Assembly: GCA_016935315.1 (NCBI GenBank)
Contig: JAFGRD010000150.1
Coordinates: 23,444-87,443 of the forward strand
DNA: 64,000 bases
Reading direction: 5' to 3'
Origin: Pirellulales bacterium
GTDB taxonomy: Bacteria > Planctomycetota > Planctomycetia > Pirellulales > Thermoguttaceae
A model generated the notes under the pieces. The model had not been told where the DNA came from. It was given only the letters and a program-made list of their open reading frames with translations, and ran no database searches. The position numbers and the translations under genes are program-made. This document shows positions 18,156-29,900 of this stretch, one piece after another (within the stretch, counting starts at the first letter, position 1; each line of letters opens with the position of its first letter).

Positions 18156-21100
18156 ATGCAATTGATCGAAGCCTTTGTCGCAAACCCGGTCAAGGTATCG
18201 GTCGGCGTACTGCTGTTCGCGCTGTTCGGCTTCATCGGGCTGGTGCGGATGCCGATGCAGTTGACGCCCGAGGTGCAGATCCCCACGATTACGATCGAAA
18301 CCCGTTGGCCCAGTGCCGCGCCGCAGGAAGTCGAGCGGGAAATCGTCCAAGAGCAGGAGGAGCAGCTCAAGGGCGTTGAGGGCGTGACGAAGATGTCGGC
18401 CGAGTGTCGCGACTCTTCCGGCACAATCACGCTCGAATTCGGGGTCGGGACCGACCTGAACGCCGCGATGCTGAAGGTCAGCAGCCGCCTGCAGCAGGTT
18501 CCCGAGTATCCTGAGGAAGCCGATGAGCCGGTGATCAGCACTTCCGGCACGGACGACAATCCGATCGCCTGGTTCATTCTGCGGCCCAGGGTTGCCTCCG
18601 TGGAGGAAGTCGCCCGGTTCCGACGCGAGAACCCGGACCTGGCCGACCCGCGGCGTAATCCCGAGTTGGCCAAGCGGCTCGAATCCTGCGAACGGGCTCA
18701 CAACTCGGGTCTGAGGACCCGCCGGCTGTCACAACTTGTCGAGGACCATCCCGAGCTCGAAGGGCGGCTGACAGCGTTGCTGCCGCCGCAGGAGTACGCT
18801 TCGGCGGAAGCGATCGCCGAGTTTCGCCGGGAGCATCCCGAACTGGCAGGCGATCTCGAGCCGGCGATGGCTGCGTCGGACCCGCAGCAGGCCGGCCAGC
18901 AACTGGAGCAGCTCGCTCGGCGGAGCCCCGAGCTTCGCTCGCGGCTGGAAGAAATCCTGCCGCGCGAGATCGACGTGCCCAAGCTTCGCCTGTTTGCCGA
19001 GGACCACATCGAAGCCGCGTTCGAACGGGTTCCCGGTGTCTCGAACTCGAACGTGTTCGGCGGCCAAGAGACGGAGATGCAGGTGATCATCGACCCGCAG
19101 AAGCTGGCCGCAAGGCAACTGACCGCCACGGACGTGCGTCTCGCCTTGCGGCGCCAGAACCGCGACACGACCGCGGGCGATATCTGGGACGGAAAACGGC
19201 GATACGTCGTGCGCGTGTTGGGGCAGTTCAACGACCCGCAAGACGTCAGCAATGTGATCATCGCCCGGCGCGACGGCCAGCCGGTTTACGTTTGCGACGT
19301 CGCCCGGGTGAAGCTCGGATATAAGAAGCCCGTTGCCGTGGTCAAGAACTTCGGCACCAAGGGCCTGGCCATCAACTGTGTGCGCGAGACGGGAGCCAAT
19401 GTGCTGGATGTGATGGAGGGTCTTCACGCGGTGGCCGTGGGGCTCAACAGCAGAGTACTTTCGCTCCGCGGGTTGGAACTCGTCCAAGTCTACGACGAGA
19501 CGGAGTACATCGATTCGGCTATCTGGCTGGTAATTCAGAACATTGTGGTAGGCGGCCTGCTGACGGTGGGCGTATTGCTGCTGTTCCTCCGCAGCGGCCG
19601 GTCCACGATCGTGATCTTTCTGGCCATCCCCACCAGTATCATCGGTACCTTCCTGATGCTGGACATGATGGGCCGGTCGCTGAACGTGATCAGCCTAGCG
19701 GGGCTGGCTTTCGCGGTGGGTATGCTGGTCGACAACGCCGTCGTGGTACTGGAGAACATTTTTCGCCACTATCAGACGGGCGACGATCCGTTCACGGCCG
19801 CCGTGCGCGGGACGAAAGAGGTTTGGGGAGCCGTGATCGCCTCGACCCTGACGACGCTGGCCGTGTTTGTGCCCGTGCTGTTCGTGCAAGAGGAGGCCGG
19901 GCAACTCTTCCGGGACATCGCCCTGGCGATCAGCTCTGCCGTGGCCCTGTCGCTGTTGGTTTCGGTTACGGTCATTCCCACCGCTGCCGCCCGGATTCTC
20001 CGTCGCGACCGCCCGGCACCCGAGGTCGCTGATTTCGCCGGCGGCCAGCACCGGGGGGGCACAGGCGGCGGCCGGCGAGCCCTCGGGCTGGTCGATCGGC
20101 TGGGCGGCCTGTTTGTCGCCCACGTGGTTGCAGTCAACCGGTACATCCAACACAGGAGGTCGCTGCGACTGGCGACGGTGGCCGGTTTTGTGGGGGCCGC
20201 CCTGCTGCTGAGTTGGCTGCTGATGCCGGCCGTGGAATATCTTCCCACCGGGAACCGGAACCTGGTCTTCGGCGTGCTGCTTCCGCCGGCCGGCTACAAC
20301 GTCGATCAGTTGCTGAAGCTGGGCAGACAATTGGAAGACGACACGCAGCCGTACTGGGACATCGACAAGGGTGATCCTGCCAACGCCGCGCTGCAGCACC
20401 CGCCGATCGACGACTACTTCTTCGTGGCGGCGGGCCGAAGCGTCTTCTTCGGCATGCGGGCGGTCGATCCCTTGCGGGCGGCCGACCTGGTGCCGCTGGT
20501 CGAGCAGGTGACCGACAAGCTGCCCACCACCTTCGTCAGGGCGTCGCAGATGAGCATCTTCGGTCGCAGCGTTGGCGGTGGCGGCCGCTCGGTCGACGTG
20601 GAGATCAGTGGACCCGAACTGGAGGAACTGATCACCCTAGGCGGCCAGATCATCGGCCAGGTCACCGCGCCGAACGGCCCGGTGCCCGGTGGCATCGCCT
20701 TCCCACAACCCAGTCTTGACCTGAGCAGTCCCGAGATGCACGTCCGACCGAAATGGGACCAGTCGGCCGACATGCTGCTCTTCAAAGACGAGCTGGATTA
20801 CGCGGTCGACGCTTTGGTAGACGGCGCGTATGCCGGCGACTACTACCATCAGGGCGACAAGATCGATCTGACGATCATCGGCAACGAGGCGTTCCTACGG
20901 CACACGCAGGACTTGAGTCGGCTGCCGATTGCCACGCCGTCGGGCGACCTGGTTTCGCTGGCCGCCGTGGCCGACGACGTGCTGGGTGGCGGTCCCGAGC
21001 AGATCAACCGTCGCGAGCGCGAACGGGCCATCACCATCCAAGTCCTTCCTCCCCCGACCATGCCCCTGGAACAGGCGATCAACAACATCAACAACCAGTT

Positions 21101-21815
21101 GATTCGGCCGTTGCGCGAAGCCGGCCGCATCGGCGGGCAGTACCAGATCCGGATGGCCGGTACGGCCGACAAACTCCGCGCGACGTGGAACGCTCTCTAC
21201 TGGAATTTCATCCTCGCCCTGCTGATTACCTACTTGCTGATGGCCGCCCTCTTCGAGTCGTGGCTCTATCCGTTCGTGATCATTCTCAGCGTGCCGTTGG
21301 GGGCGGTCGGCGGACTGGCGGGCCTGGCCCTGTTGAACGTCTACCTCCCACTGCAAAAGGCGCTGGGCCTCTCCGTGGGCGGATACCAAACGCTCGACGT
21401 GCTGACCATGCTCGGCTTCGTGATTCTGATCGGAACCGTCGTCAACAACGCAATTCTCATCGTGCACCAGTCGCTGAACCACATGCGCGAGGAAGGCATG
21501 GACCCCGACGAGGCAATCCTGGCCAGCGTCCGCACTCGGATCCGCCCCATCTTCATGACTACCTTGACCACCGTTTTGGGGCTTTCACCGCTGGTGCTGT
21601 TTCCCGGGGCCGGCAGCGAACTCTATCGGGGCCTCGGCGCCGTGGTCCTCGGCGGCCTGATCGTCTCCACCGCCTTTACCCTGGTTCTGGTGCCCACGCT
21701 GTTCAGCCTGATGATGGACACCAAGGCCGCCGTCCTCCGTCTGTTCAGGCAAGGCCCCGCCGACTCGGCGGGGAAGCCCGGCCCACAGTCGGAGGAGACG
21801 GTGGCGGCAAGCTGA
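18156..21815 (+). CDS. RND efflux permease with an inserted helical segment
   Basis: This 1219-residue proton-driven pump has the usual layout: an N-terminal TM helix, a porter domain, TM2-6, a second porter domain and TM7-12. The TM4 proton-relay region reads FAVGMLVDNAVVVLENIF. The N-terminal half opens with MQLIEAFVANPVKVSVGVLL and PEVQIPTITIETRWPSAAPQ. An extra stretch of about 130 residues at roughly 145-276 is not normal for the family. It interrupts the first porter subdomain and contains a repeated helix motif (FRRENPDL, VEDHPEL, FRREHPEL, RRSPEL). The substrate is unknown. Drug, lipid or metal export are all possible in this superfamily. Confidence 0.92.
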   Translation: MQLIEAFVANPVKVSVGVLLFALFGFIGLVRMPMQLTPEVQIPTITIETRWPSAAPQEVEREIVQEQEEQLKGVEGVTKMSAECRDSSGTITLEFGVGTDLNAAMLKVSSRLQQVPEYPEEADEPVISTSGTDDNPIAWFILRPRVASVEEVARFRRENPDLADPRRNPELAKRLESCERAHNSGLRTRRLSQLVEDHPELEGRLTALLPPQEYASAEAIAEFRREHPELAGDLEPAMAASDPQQAGQQLEQLARRSPELRSRLEEILPREIDVPKLRLFAEDHIEAAFERVPGVSNSNVFGGQETEMQVIIDPQKLAARQLTATDVRLALRRQNRDTTAGDIWDGKRRYVVRVLGQFNDPQDVSNVIIARRDGQPVYVCDVARVKLGYKKPVAVVKNFGTKGLAINCVRETGANVLDVMEGLHAVAVGLNSRVLSLRGLELVQVYDETEYIDSAIWLVIQNIVVGGLLTVGVLLLFLRSGRSTIVIFLAIPTSIIGTFLMLDMMGRSLNVISLAGLAFAVGMLVDNAVVVLENIFRHYQTGDDPFTAAVRGTKEVWGAVIASTLTTLAVFVPVLFVQEEAGQLFRDIALAISSAVALSLLVSVTVIPTAAARILRRDRPAPEVADFAGGQHRGGTGGGRRALGLVDRLGGLFVAHVVAVNRYIQHRRSLRLATVAGFVGAALLLSWLLMPAVEYLPTGNRNLVFGVLLPPAGYNVDQLLKLGRQLEDDTQPYWDIDKGDPANAALQHPPIDDYFFVAAGRSVFFGMRAVDPLRAADLVPLVEQVTDKLPTTFVRASQMSIFGRSVGGGGRSVDVEISGPELEELITLGGQIIGQVTAPNGPVPGGIAFPQPSLDLSSPEMHVRPKWDQSADMLLFKDELDYAVDALVDGAYAGDYYHQGDKIDLTIIGNEAFLRHTQDLSRLPIATPSGDLVSLAAVADDVLGGGPEQINRRERERAITIQVLPPPTMPLEQAINNINNQLIRPLREAGRIGGQYQIRMAGTADKLRATWNALYWNFILALLITYLLMAALFESWLYPFVIILSVPLGAVGGLAGLALLNVYLPLQKALGLSVGGYQTLDVLTMLGFVILIGTVVNNAILIVHQSLNHMREEGMDPDEAILASVRTRIRPIFMTTLTTVLGLSPLVLFPGAGSELYRGLGAVVLGGLIVSTAFTLVLVPTLFSLMMDTKAAVLRLFRQGPADSAGKPGPQSEETVAAS

Positions 21816-21949
21816 TCCGCGTTGGCACCGGCCGTAACCTATTTGGAGACGTTGCCGGTCGCCCCGGATACGTTTGGAGGCAGCGCGGCAAGGGACAACT
21901 CAAGTGGCTTCCGTATTCCGACAACACATCAGCGCCAGATTCCTGCTTG

Positions 21950-22071
21950 CGGTGCCCGAGGACCGTCAGAAATGCCTTGACGCAGGCTGCGACGACTACG
22001 TGTCGAAGCCGGTGGATCGTGCAAACCTCGTCGCGACCATCTGCCGGCATCTCGTTACGCGGCGAGCCTGA
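21950..22071 (+). pseudogene. Response-regulator receiver domain remnant
   Basis: A frame ending at 22071 encodes EDRQKCLDAGCDDYVSKPVD followed by a final helix. This matches the last third of a CheY-type receiver domain, including the conserved Lys-Pro after beta5. The phosphoacceptor Asp and the first two thirds of the domain are absent, and the upstream sequence does not supply them. There is no output domain. It looks like the 3' scrap of a hybrid kinase or response-regulator gene left by a deletion. Confidence 0.65.
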
Positions 22072-22290
22072 TTTCGGAGGATTCCCGCGATAGGAAACCA
22101 CGGCCGGGACAATGATCCCAGCGGACCGGTCTACCACAAGGGTCAATACCACCTCTTCTTCCAGTATAATCTATACGACTGGAAATGGGTCAACATGCAC
22201 TGGGGCCATGCCGTCAGCACTGACCTGGCCCGCTGGAAGGAGTTGCCCGTAGCCATCGATCCCGATCGATTCCCCATCAGCAAACGGAAA
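22072..22290 (+). pseudogene. GH32 (levanase/invertase-type) N-terminal remnant
   Basis: An open frame with no start codon encodes NDPSGPVYHKGQYHLFFQYN, then MHWGHAVSTDLARWKELPVA. These are the first two conserved blocks of glycoside hydrolase family 32, including the nucleophile Asp of the NDPNG motif. The frame opens right after a TGA at 22069 and loses similarity before the PHP gene starts at 22301. About 60 residues of a family that is usually over 450 remain, so this is a broken fructan-hydrolase gene. It abuts the receiver-domain remnant, so two unrelated gene ends were joined here. Confidence 0.75.
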
Positions 22291-22300
22291 GGACCAAGAC

Positions 22301-23383
22301 ATGAAGAGACTGAGCTTGGCGTTAGCCCTCCTGCTGGCGTTACTTGTCTGCCCCGCCATTGCGGCCGATGTGCGGTACGAAATCCATTTCCCGGACCTGC
22401 CCGGATATCAGACCTTGGCGTGCGATCTCCACACGCATTCGGTCTTCTCCGACGGATCCGTTTGGCCTCCGGTCCGGGCGGACGAAGCCTGGCGTCAGGG
22501 ACTGGATGCGATTTCGGTAACCGACCATATCGAGTACCAGCCGCACAAGGACGATGTGCCGACCAATCACAACCGGCCGTACGACCTGACGGCGGGGGCG
22601 GCCCGGGCGCGGAACCTGCTGTGCCCCAAGGGAGCCGAGATTACCCGCGATACGCCGCCGGGCCATTTCAACGCCGTCTTTCTCCGCGACGTCGATCCGT
22701 TGGACACGAAGGACTTCCTCGAAGTCATCAAGCAGGCCAACGAGCAGGAGGCCTTCGTGTTTTGGAACCATCAAGGCTGGAAGGGGGCCGAGAAGGGACG
22801 ATGGCTGGACGTCCACACGACCCTTTATGAGAACGGTTGGCTGCACGGGATGGAAGTCTGCAACGGCGATGAGTACTACCCCGACGCGCATCGGTGGTGT
22901 CTGGAGAAGAACCTTACCATGCTCGGAAACTCGGACATCCACAGCCCCGACCTTCGCGAGAAGAGCACCCCGTCCGGGCATCGTACGATGACGCTGGTGT
23001 TTGCCAAGGAAAGGACCCTGGCAGCGCTGAAAGAGGCCTTGATGGAACGCCGCACGGCCGTCTGGTTCCAGGATCAGATCATCGGCCGAAAGGACTTGCT
23101 GCAACCGCTGTTCGGCGAGTGTGTCCAGGTGGCAAAACCTCACTTGCGCACCAAGAACGCCGTGTATCTGGAAATCCGCAACGTCTCCGACCTGGACATT
23201 CACCTGGTGCGCACCGGCCGCTTCGGGCCGCGCGAAGGGACCTTGCCCGCACGAAGCGTCACTCTGTTGAAGATCGACGCCGACACGCCGGACCAACCGC
23301 TGGAACTGGCCTACACGGCGACCAACTTCCTGATCGGGCCGGACGAAGGCCTGCCCGTCGTGCTCAATGTCGCCGCGCCGTAG
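22301..23383 (+). CDS. Secreted PHP-domain metallohydrolase
   Basis: The protein has 360 residues. The signal peptide MKRLSLALALLLALLVCPAIA is followed by a PHP domain with the metal-binding motif DLHTHSVFSDGS (Asp42, His44, His46), then VTDHIEY and a late GNSDIHSP. PHP proteins are metal-dependent phosphoesterases such as histidinol phosphatase or the YciV/TrpH nucleotide phosphatases. Export of this one suggests an extracytoplasmic phosphoester or related substrate. A C-terminal beta-rich module of about 90 residues follows the PHP domain. GGAAAGGA precedes the ATG. The upstream GH32 remnant reads into this gene in another frame. Confidence 0.85.
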   Translation: MKRLSLALALLLALLVCPAIAADVRYEIHFPDLPGYQTLACDLHTHSVFSDGSVWPPVRADEAWRQGLDAISVTDHIEYQPHKDDVPTNHNRPYDLTAGAARARNLLCPKGAEITRDTPPGHFNAVFLRDVDPLDTKDFLEVIKQANEQEAFVFWNHQGWKGAEKGRWLDVHTTLYENGWLHGMEVCNGDEYYPDAHRWCLEKNLTMLGNSDIHSPDLREKSTPSGHRTMTLVFAKERTLAALKEALMERRTAVWFQDQIIGRKDLLQPLFGECVQVAKPHLRTKNAVYLEIRNVSDLDIHLVRTGRFGPREGTLPARSVTLLKIDADTPDQPLELAYTATNFLIGPDEGLPVVLNVAAP

Positions 23384-23589
23384 CGGACAGCCGGCGGAAC
23401 GAAGTGCTCACATACTCGCCCGTCGACTAACACGGCCCCCGTGTATCACAGTTCCCATACGGGTCCTTTTTCGGGGGGGCGAGGTCTCTTTTCTCGGCCG
23501 GGTGGTGTCGCCCCCGGGGCGATACCGGTGCATCGCCACACCCGCGAGCCGGTCAGCGCACCCTCCCGCAATAGCTTCCGGATCTTCTA

Positions 23590-23691
23590 TTGATGTTTGC
23601 ATGGTGAATGATCCAGGCCGACTAGCGGAAGGCTGGACAAGTCGGGCTCCCGTTGGTCGCCCACGCGTATTGAGTGTGCAAGCGTCAATAA
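23590..23691. repeat. Dispersed intergenic repeat, copy 1
   Basis: The element begins TTGATGTTTGCA and ends TGTGCAAGCGTCAATAA, so its ends are imperfect inverted repeats. The core holds GGGCTCCCGTTGGTCGCCC. It matches copy 2 at 48299-48402 closely and copy 3 at 53435-53533 more weakly. It has no coding capacity. Confidence 0.7.
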
Positions 23692-23836
23692 AGCCTTTTT
23701 GGGCAATAGGTTGCGAATGCGCGGGCGGCTCCGTTCCGGTCGCTCTTCGGTGCGCCCCGCGGGCCGATGGCCGAAGAAACGGTCATTTCGCGCCGACCGG
23801 CCGGACTGGCCAACTGCGGGCCCCGGGCCGCAGGGA

Positions 23837-23864
23837 TTGACAAATAATCTCGTTTCGCTAAATT
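23837..23864 (+). promoter_or_regulatory. Likely sigma-70-type promoter of the giant surface protein
   Basis: TTGACA at 23837-23842 and TAAATT at 23859-23864 are separated by 16 bases. They lie about 95 bases before the ATG at 23958, which leaves a leader with the AAAGGAT ribosome-binding site. The -35 box is a perfect consensus. Confidence 0.55.
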
Positions 23865-23957
23865 GAACGTCAGTCATCTCTCTTTTACGGAACAGGGCCT
23901 CGCCGAACCACTCTCGTGGCACGTGGCCGTTATTCGATTCATTGAAAGGATAACGCG

Positions 23958-26900
23958 ATGAGGACTCAGCATGTGCGCGCCCGTGACTGCCAACGTTCGT
24001 TCTGCAAATCAAGGCATGCTTCCCGCCGTGAGCATCCCAAGGGCCATCTGCGGCTCAGCGTGGAGCGGCTCGAAGATCGGCGACTGTTGTCGATCGGCGG
24101 CTGGTCGAGCGCGGCCGCGTTAAACGAGCCGCTGTTGACGGACAAGGGGCAGACCTTCTATGTGGACGTGGATGCACCGGGGAATCAGGATGGCTCGAGT
24201 TGGGACGACGCCTTCCACTCCTTGCAGGATGCACTAGCGGCGGCTTCCCAGAACGATGAAATCTGTGTCGCCGAGGGTGTTTACACTCCAGACCACGGCG
24301 CGGGCCAAACGCCCGGGGACCGTCAAGCCACGTTTCAACTCCTCAGCGGTGTAACCATTCGCGGCGGCTATGCCGGGTCAGGGCAATCCGATCCCGATGC
24401 TCGAAGCGCCGACCCCTACGTTACCGTTTTCAGCGGTGACCTTGCCGGCGACGACGGCCCCGGTTTCTCGAACTACGACGAAAACAGTCTCCACGTGGTC
24501 ACCGGCAGCGGCACCAATGCGACGGCAATTCTCGAAGGCTGCACGGTCACCGGAGGTTATGCCGACGACGCAAACGGCGCCGGCGTGCTCAACGAGGCAG
24601 GCAGCCCCACCTTGATCCGGTGTGCGATCCGTGGCAACCTCGCCTTCGCCGACGACCCCGACAGCAGCGGCGGCCGCGGCGGCGGGGTCTACGGCCGGCA
24701 AAGCGACGCCATCTTGATCGGCTGTTTTATCAGCGAAAACTCCGCCAGCCTTGGCGGCGGAGGCGTCTACTGCGATCAGAGCGATCTGACCATCGCCGAG
24801 TGTGCGCTCAGTGACAACCAAGGTGGCGGAATCGCGTGTTACCGTAGCAGCCCCACGGTCGGGAACTCGGCGTTTCACGCAAACTCCAGCAGCTTCGGGG
24901 CCGGATTCAATTGCGAGTACGGCAGCAACCCGGTGATCACCAACTGCGAGTTCCTCGCGAATTCGGCATTGCTCGACGGCGGCGGGCTTCGCGGCTACGA
25001 GGACTCCAGCCCGACCCTGGTCAACTGCCTGTTTGCGGGCAACTCGGCCGCGATCCAGAGAGGCGGCGCCATATCGCTCTATGAGGATTGCGATCCCGAA
25101 ATCATTGGCTGCACGTTCACCGACAACTCCGCCGGAAGCCTTGGCGGCGCGCTCTTCGCCCGCAGAGACAGCGATCCGGTCCTGCACAACTGCATCCTGT
25201 GGGGCAATTCGGCGGGGACGGGAGGGCCGGAGATCGCCCTGCAATACCACGTCGCCGGCGGGACCGTGTCGACCGGCACCACTGCTACCGTTGGCTACTG
25301 CGACGTCGAGGGTGGCGAGGCGGGGGTCTACGTCGAAGACGGCTGCACGCTCGGTTGGGGCGACGGCAACATCGAGGGCGATCCGGCACTCGCCGCCCCG
25401 GATCAAGGCAACTATCGTCTGCTGCCCGGCTCATCCTGCATCGACGCCGGCGATCAAACGGCCGTACCGCCGACCGTGGCGACCGACCTGGACGGCAATC
25501 CGCGGATCATCGGGAACACGGTCGACATGGGGGCCTACGAGTATCAGGTGCCGCGCACGTGGTACGTCGACGACGACGCGCCGCACGACCCGGCCGCGGG
25601 TGATCCGAGCGTCAGCGACCCGCTGGAAGACGGTACCGAATCGCATCCGTTCGACGCCATCCAGGAGGCCATCGCGGCAGCCGTCGACGGCGACACGGTG
25701 GTCGTCCTCGACGGCACCTACACGGGTACCGGCAACCGTGACATCGACTTCGCGGGCAAGGCGATTACGGTTCGCTCCCAGAACGGCCAGGAGGACTGCA
25801 TTATCGACTGTCAGGCCAGCGACCTGGAGCCCCACCGCGGCTTCTACTTCGGCAGCGGCGAGGACGAGAACTCGGTGCTGATGGGATTCACGATTACCGG
25901 TGGCTACGTGGGTGACTACCCTGGTGAGGCCCAAGGCAGCGGGATCTCCTGCCGGGGCAGCAGCCCGTCGATCGTAGACTGCACGCTCACCGAGAACTGC
26001 GCCGGCGGTCACGGCGCAGCCCTCTGCAATGAAGGCTCGAGCAGCCCGACTATCGTCGGCTGCACCTTCTTCATCAGTGACGCCGACCACACCGGCACGG
26101 GAGTGCTTAACCGCCTGGGAAGCGCACCGACGTTAATGGACTGCACGTTCTTCCAGTATGACTGGGCTGCGATGCAGAATTACGGCAGCGCCCCCACACT
26201 GATAAACTGCGTGTTCAGCGACAATCAGGTCGCCATTTTCAGCGACTACAGCTCCCCGACGCTGATCAACTGCACAATCGTCGGGCACCGAATGGCCATC
26301 CCGACCGACGGAGGCGCCATCGTCACGGCAACGAACTGCATCTTCTGGGACAACCAGGACATGGGCTGGGAAGAGGGTGAGTTTGTCGTCCGCTACAGTT
26401 GCGTCGAAGGGGGATGGGAAGGCGAAGGGAACATTGACGCCAACCCGCTGTTCGTCGACGCCGCCAGCGACAACTACCGCCTGCAGCCCGGCTCACCTTG
26501 CATCGACGTGGCTGATAGTGCTGCCCTCCCGCCGGAGGTCACGACCGATCTGGACGGCAACCCGCGGATTCTCGGCGGCGTGGTCGACATGGGAGCGTAC
26601 GAGGCCGAGGATCTCGGACCGCGGGTGGTCTACGTCGACGACGACGCGCCGCACGACCCGGCCGCGGGTGATCCGAGCGTCAGCGATCCGCTGGAAAACG
26701 GCACCGAATCACATCCTTTCGACGCCATCCAGGAGGCCATCGCGGCGGCTGCCAACGGCGACACGGTCGTCGTGCTCGACGGCACCTATCTCGGCCTGGG
26801 CAACTACGGGATCGACTTCCTCGGCAAGGCGATTCATGTCCGCTCGCAAAACGGGCCGGATGCCTGCCAAGTCGGGATACACGGCGAGGACAAACAGGAC

Positions 26901-29900
26901 GACGACAGCGGGCGCGGTTTCGTCTTCAACTCGGGCGAGGGCCCCGAGTCCGTTCTGGACGGGCTCACGATCTCCTCTCTGGGAATCGTCTGCCGGAACA
27001 GCAGCCCGACGATCCTCGGCTGCACGATCCGCGACAACGAGGCAGAAGCCGGCGGCGGCATCTATTGCGAGAACGCCGATCCCATCATCACCGACTGCCT
27101 GATCACGGCTAACCGCGGCTACTCGACTCATGGCGGACGGGAGCAGGGCGGCGGCATTTACGGGCAGAACAGCAGCCCGGTCATCACCGGCTGCACCGTC
27201 CGCGACAATTATACCTACCTGTCGGGGGCCGGCATGTACTTCGACGCAGACAGTGCTCCAACCATCACCGATTGCACGATCGAGGGCAACTACTCGGAGG
27301 AGGGCGGCGGCGCGGGAATCGCCTGCCTGGGTGTCGCGACGATCAGTCGTTGCGAGTTCCTCGCTAACGAAGCCACGGGAGGTCCCGGGGCGGGGCTGTG
27401 GTTGCGCAACGACGGCACCGCAAGCGACTGCTCCTTCATGGAGAACATCGGAACCGCGCTTTCCGCCAACGGCGGCAGTTCCACGATCGTCGGGTGTGCG
27501 ATCGTCGGCACGAGAGGCTTGGCGGTCGACAGCGCCGGTAACGCACTGCTGGTCAATTGCCTCATCGTGGACAACAACGGCGGCGGAGTCATCCACAGCG
27601 GTACGGGCACGCTCGAAATCCTCGACAGCACCGTCAGCCGCAATCGTCGCCGAGGCGGCGTCAGTTGCTACGAAGGTGAGGTGGTCGTCGCCAATAGCAT
27701 CGTCTACGGCAACACGGCAACGCTTGCCGAACACGAGGATAACATCACCGCTCTCGACGACGGTCAGGTCCTGGTCAGCTACTGCAACGTCGAGGGCGGA
27801 TACGCCGGCGAAGGCAACATCGACGCCGATCCGGCCTTCGCCGATCCCATCGATGGCAACTACCACCTGCTGCCCGGCTCGCCGTCGATCAACGCGGGAA
27901 GTAACGCCGCCGTGCCCGATTGGCTGCCGACCGATCTGGATGGCCTCCCGCGTATCGTGGCTGGCACGGTCGACATGGGCGCCTATGAGTTCCAGGGGCC
28001 GTTCGTGCCGCAGGTTCTCTACGTCGACGACGATGCCCTGGGGGCCAACGATGGGACGAGTTGGGAAGACGCGTTCGTGCATCTGCAGGACGCGCTGGAT
28101 ACTGCGGCGGCGCATGCCAACGTGCGCGAGATCCGCGTGGCCCAAGGGACTTACCAACCCGATCAAGGCAGCAACCAAACACGCGGCGACCGCGAGGCCA
28201 CGTTCCAATTGCTTAGCGGAGTCGCCGTTCTGGGTGGTTACGAGGGTTTCGACACGGCGGATCCGGGCGCCCACGACCCGGACGCCCGCAACCCGGTTGC
28301 CTTCGTGAGCATCCTCAGCGGCGATTTGGCCGGCGACGATGTGCCGATCACGGATCCCTTCGATCTGTGGCACGAACCGAGCCGCAACGAGAACAGCGCC
28401 CACGTGGTCACCGGCAGCGGAACCGACGCCACCGCGGTGCTCGACGGCTTCACGATCACCGCGGGTAAAGCCGACGACTGGAGAAACGGCGGCGGCGCCG
28501 TCAATTTCGAAGGGACCCCCACGTACCGAAACTGCGCCTTCGTCCACAACTGGGCCAGTCAGGGCGGCGGGATGTACAACGCCCAGGACGACGACGACGG
28601 TATCGGACCTCTGCTGGTGAACTGCTCGTTCCTGGGCAACTGGGGTAACGATTGCGGCGGCGGCATGTACAACAGCTCCAGCAACCCCGCGTTGATCAAC
28701 TGCACGTTCAGCGGGAACATCGCCGAGGACTGGGGCGGCGGCGGGATGTTCAACTCCGACAGTGACCCGACGCTGATCAACTGCACCATGACGGGCAACC
28801 TCGCCAACGACGGCGGCAGCGGCATCTACAACTCCGGGAGCAATCCGGTCCTGGGCAATTGCATCATCTGGGGTAATCTGCGCGATCAGATCACCCGCTA
28901 CAACGGATCACCCGAAATCACCTACAGCGTCGTACAGGACGGCTGGGAAGGTGAGGGCAATCTCGACCTCGACCCACAGTTTGTCGATGCCGACGGTTCG
29001 GACGGTGTTTTTGGCACGGCCGACGACAATCTCCGCCTGCGGTTCGGCTCGCCGTGCATCGACGCCGGCAATAATGCGGCGCTGCCCGACGACCTGTCGA
29101 CCGATCTGGACGGCAATCCACGGATCGCCGGTCCGGCGGTGGACATGGGTGCGTATGAATTCCCGACGCTCATCACGGGCATGATCCGCGGCACAAAGTT
29201 CCACGACCTCGACGACGACGGCGTCTGGGGCGAAGGTGAGCCGGCATTGGAAGGCTGGACGGTCTACATCGACCTGGATCACGACGGCCAACGGGACGAC
29301 GGCGAGCCCTCGGCCGTCACCGACGCCCAGGGGGAGTACGTCCTGAGCGAACTGCCGTCGGGCACCTATACGGTCGCCGAGGTGCCGCAGTACGGTTGGC
29401 GTCAGACCTTTCCCGCTGTCGACGCCATGCGGCGCATCGATCTCAGCGGCGAGTGCGAAGACCCTGGAGAAGATTCACTTTCGCCGTCGATCAGCGGCGA
29501 CGGACGCTACGTGGCTTTTTCTTCCGACGTTTCGGACCTGGTGCCGGGGGATGCCAACGGTGCGACGGACATCTTCGTGTACGATTTCCGTGCGGGCACG
29601 TTGGAGCACGTCAGCGTCGCCTCCGACGGCACCCAGGCCAACGACGCGAGCTTCAACCCGTTGATCACCGCCGACGGGCGATACGTGGCCTTCCGGTCCA
29701 AGGCCAGCAATCTCGTGCTCGGAGACACCAATGGCGACGTCGATCTCTTCGTCTACGACCGCCAGACAAAGGCCATCGAGCGCGTGAACGTGTCTTCCGA
29801 CGGTCAGCAGAGCGAGGGAGGCTGCCAAGGCGTGTCGATCAGCACCGACGGACGCTACGTGGCCTTCTCCTCGCTCGCCGACAACCTGGTCCCGAATGAT

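Larger units (their letters stand above)
23384..23957. other. Long intergenic region before the giant gene
   Basis: No gene is supported in these 574 bases. They hold one copy of a dispersed repeat (23590-23691), a likely promoter (23837-23864) and an AAAGGAT ribosome-binding site before the giant gene. Open frames crossing it on both strands have no family resemblance. Confidence 0.6.

Noticed and set aside
23367..23840. Plus-strand open frame of 157 codons before the giant gene
   Set aside because: It overlaps the PHP gene end and a dispersed repeat, and its translation has no protein-like pattern.
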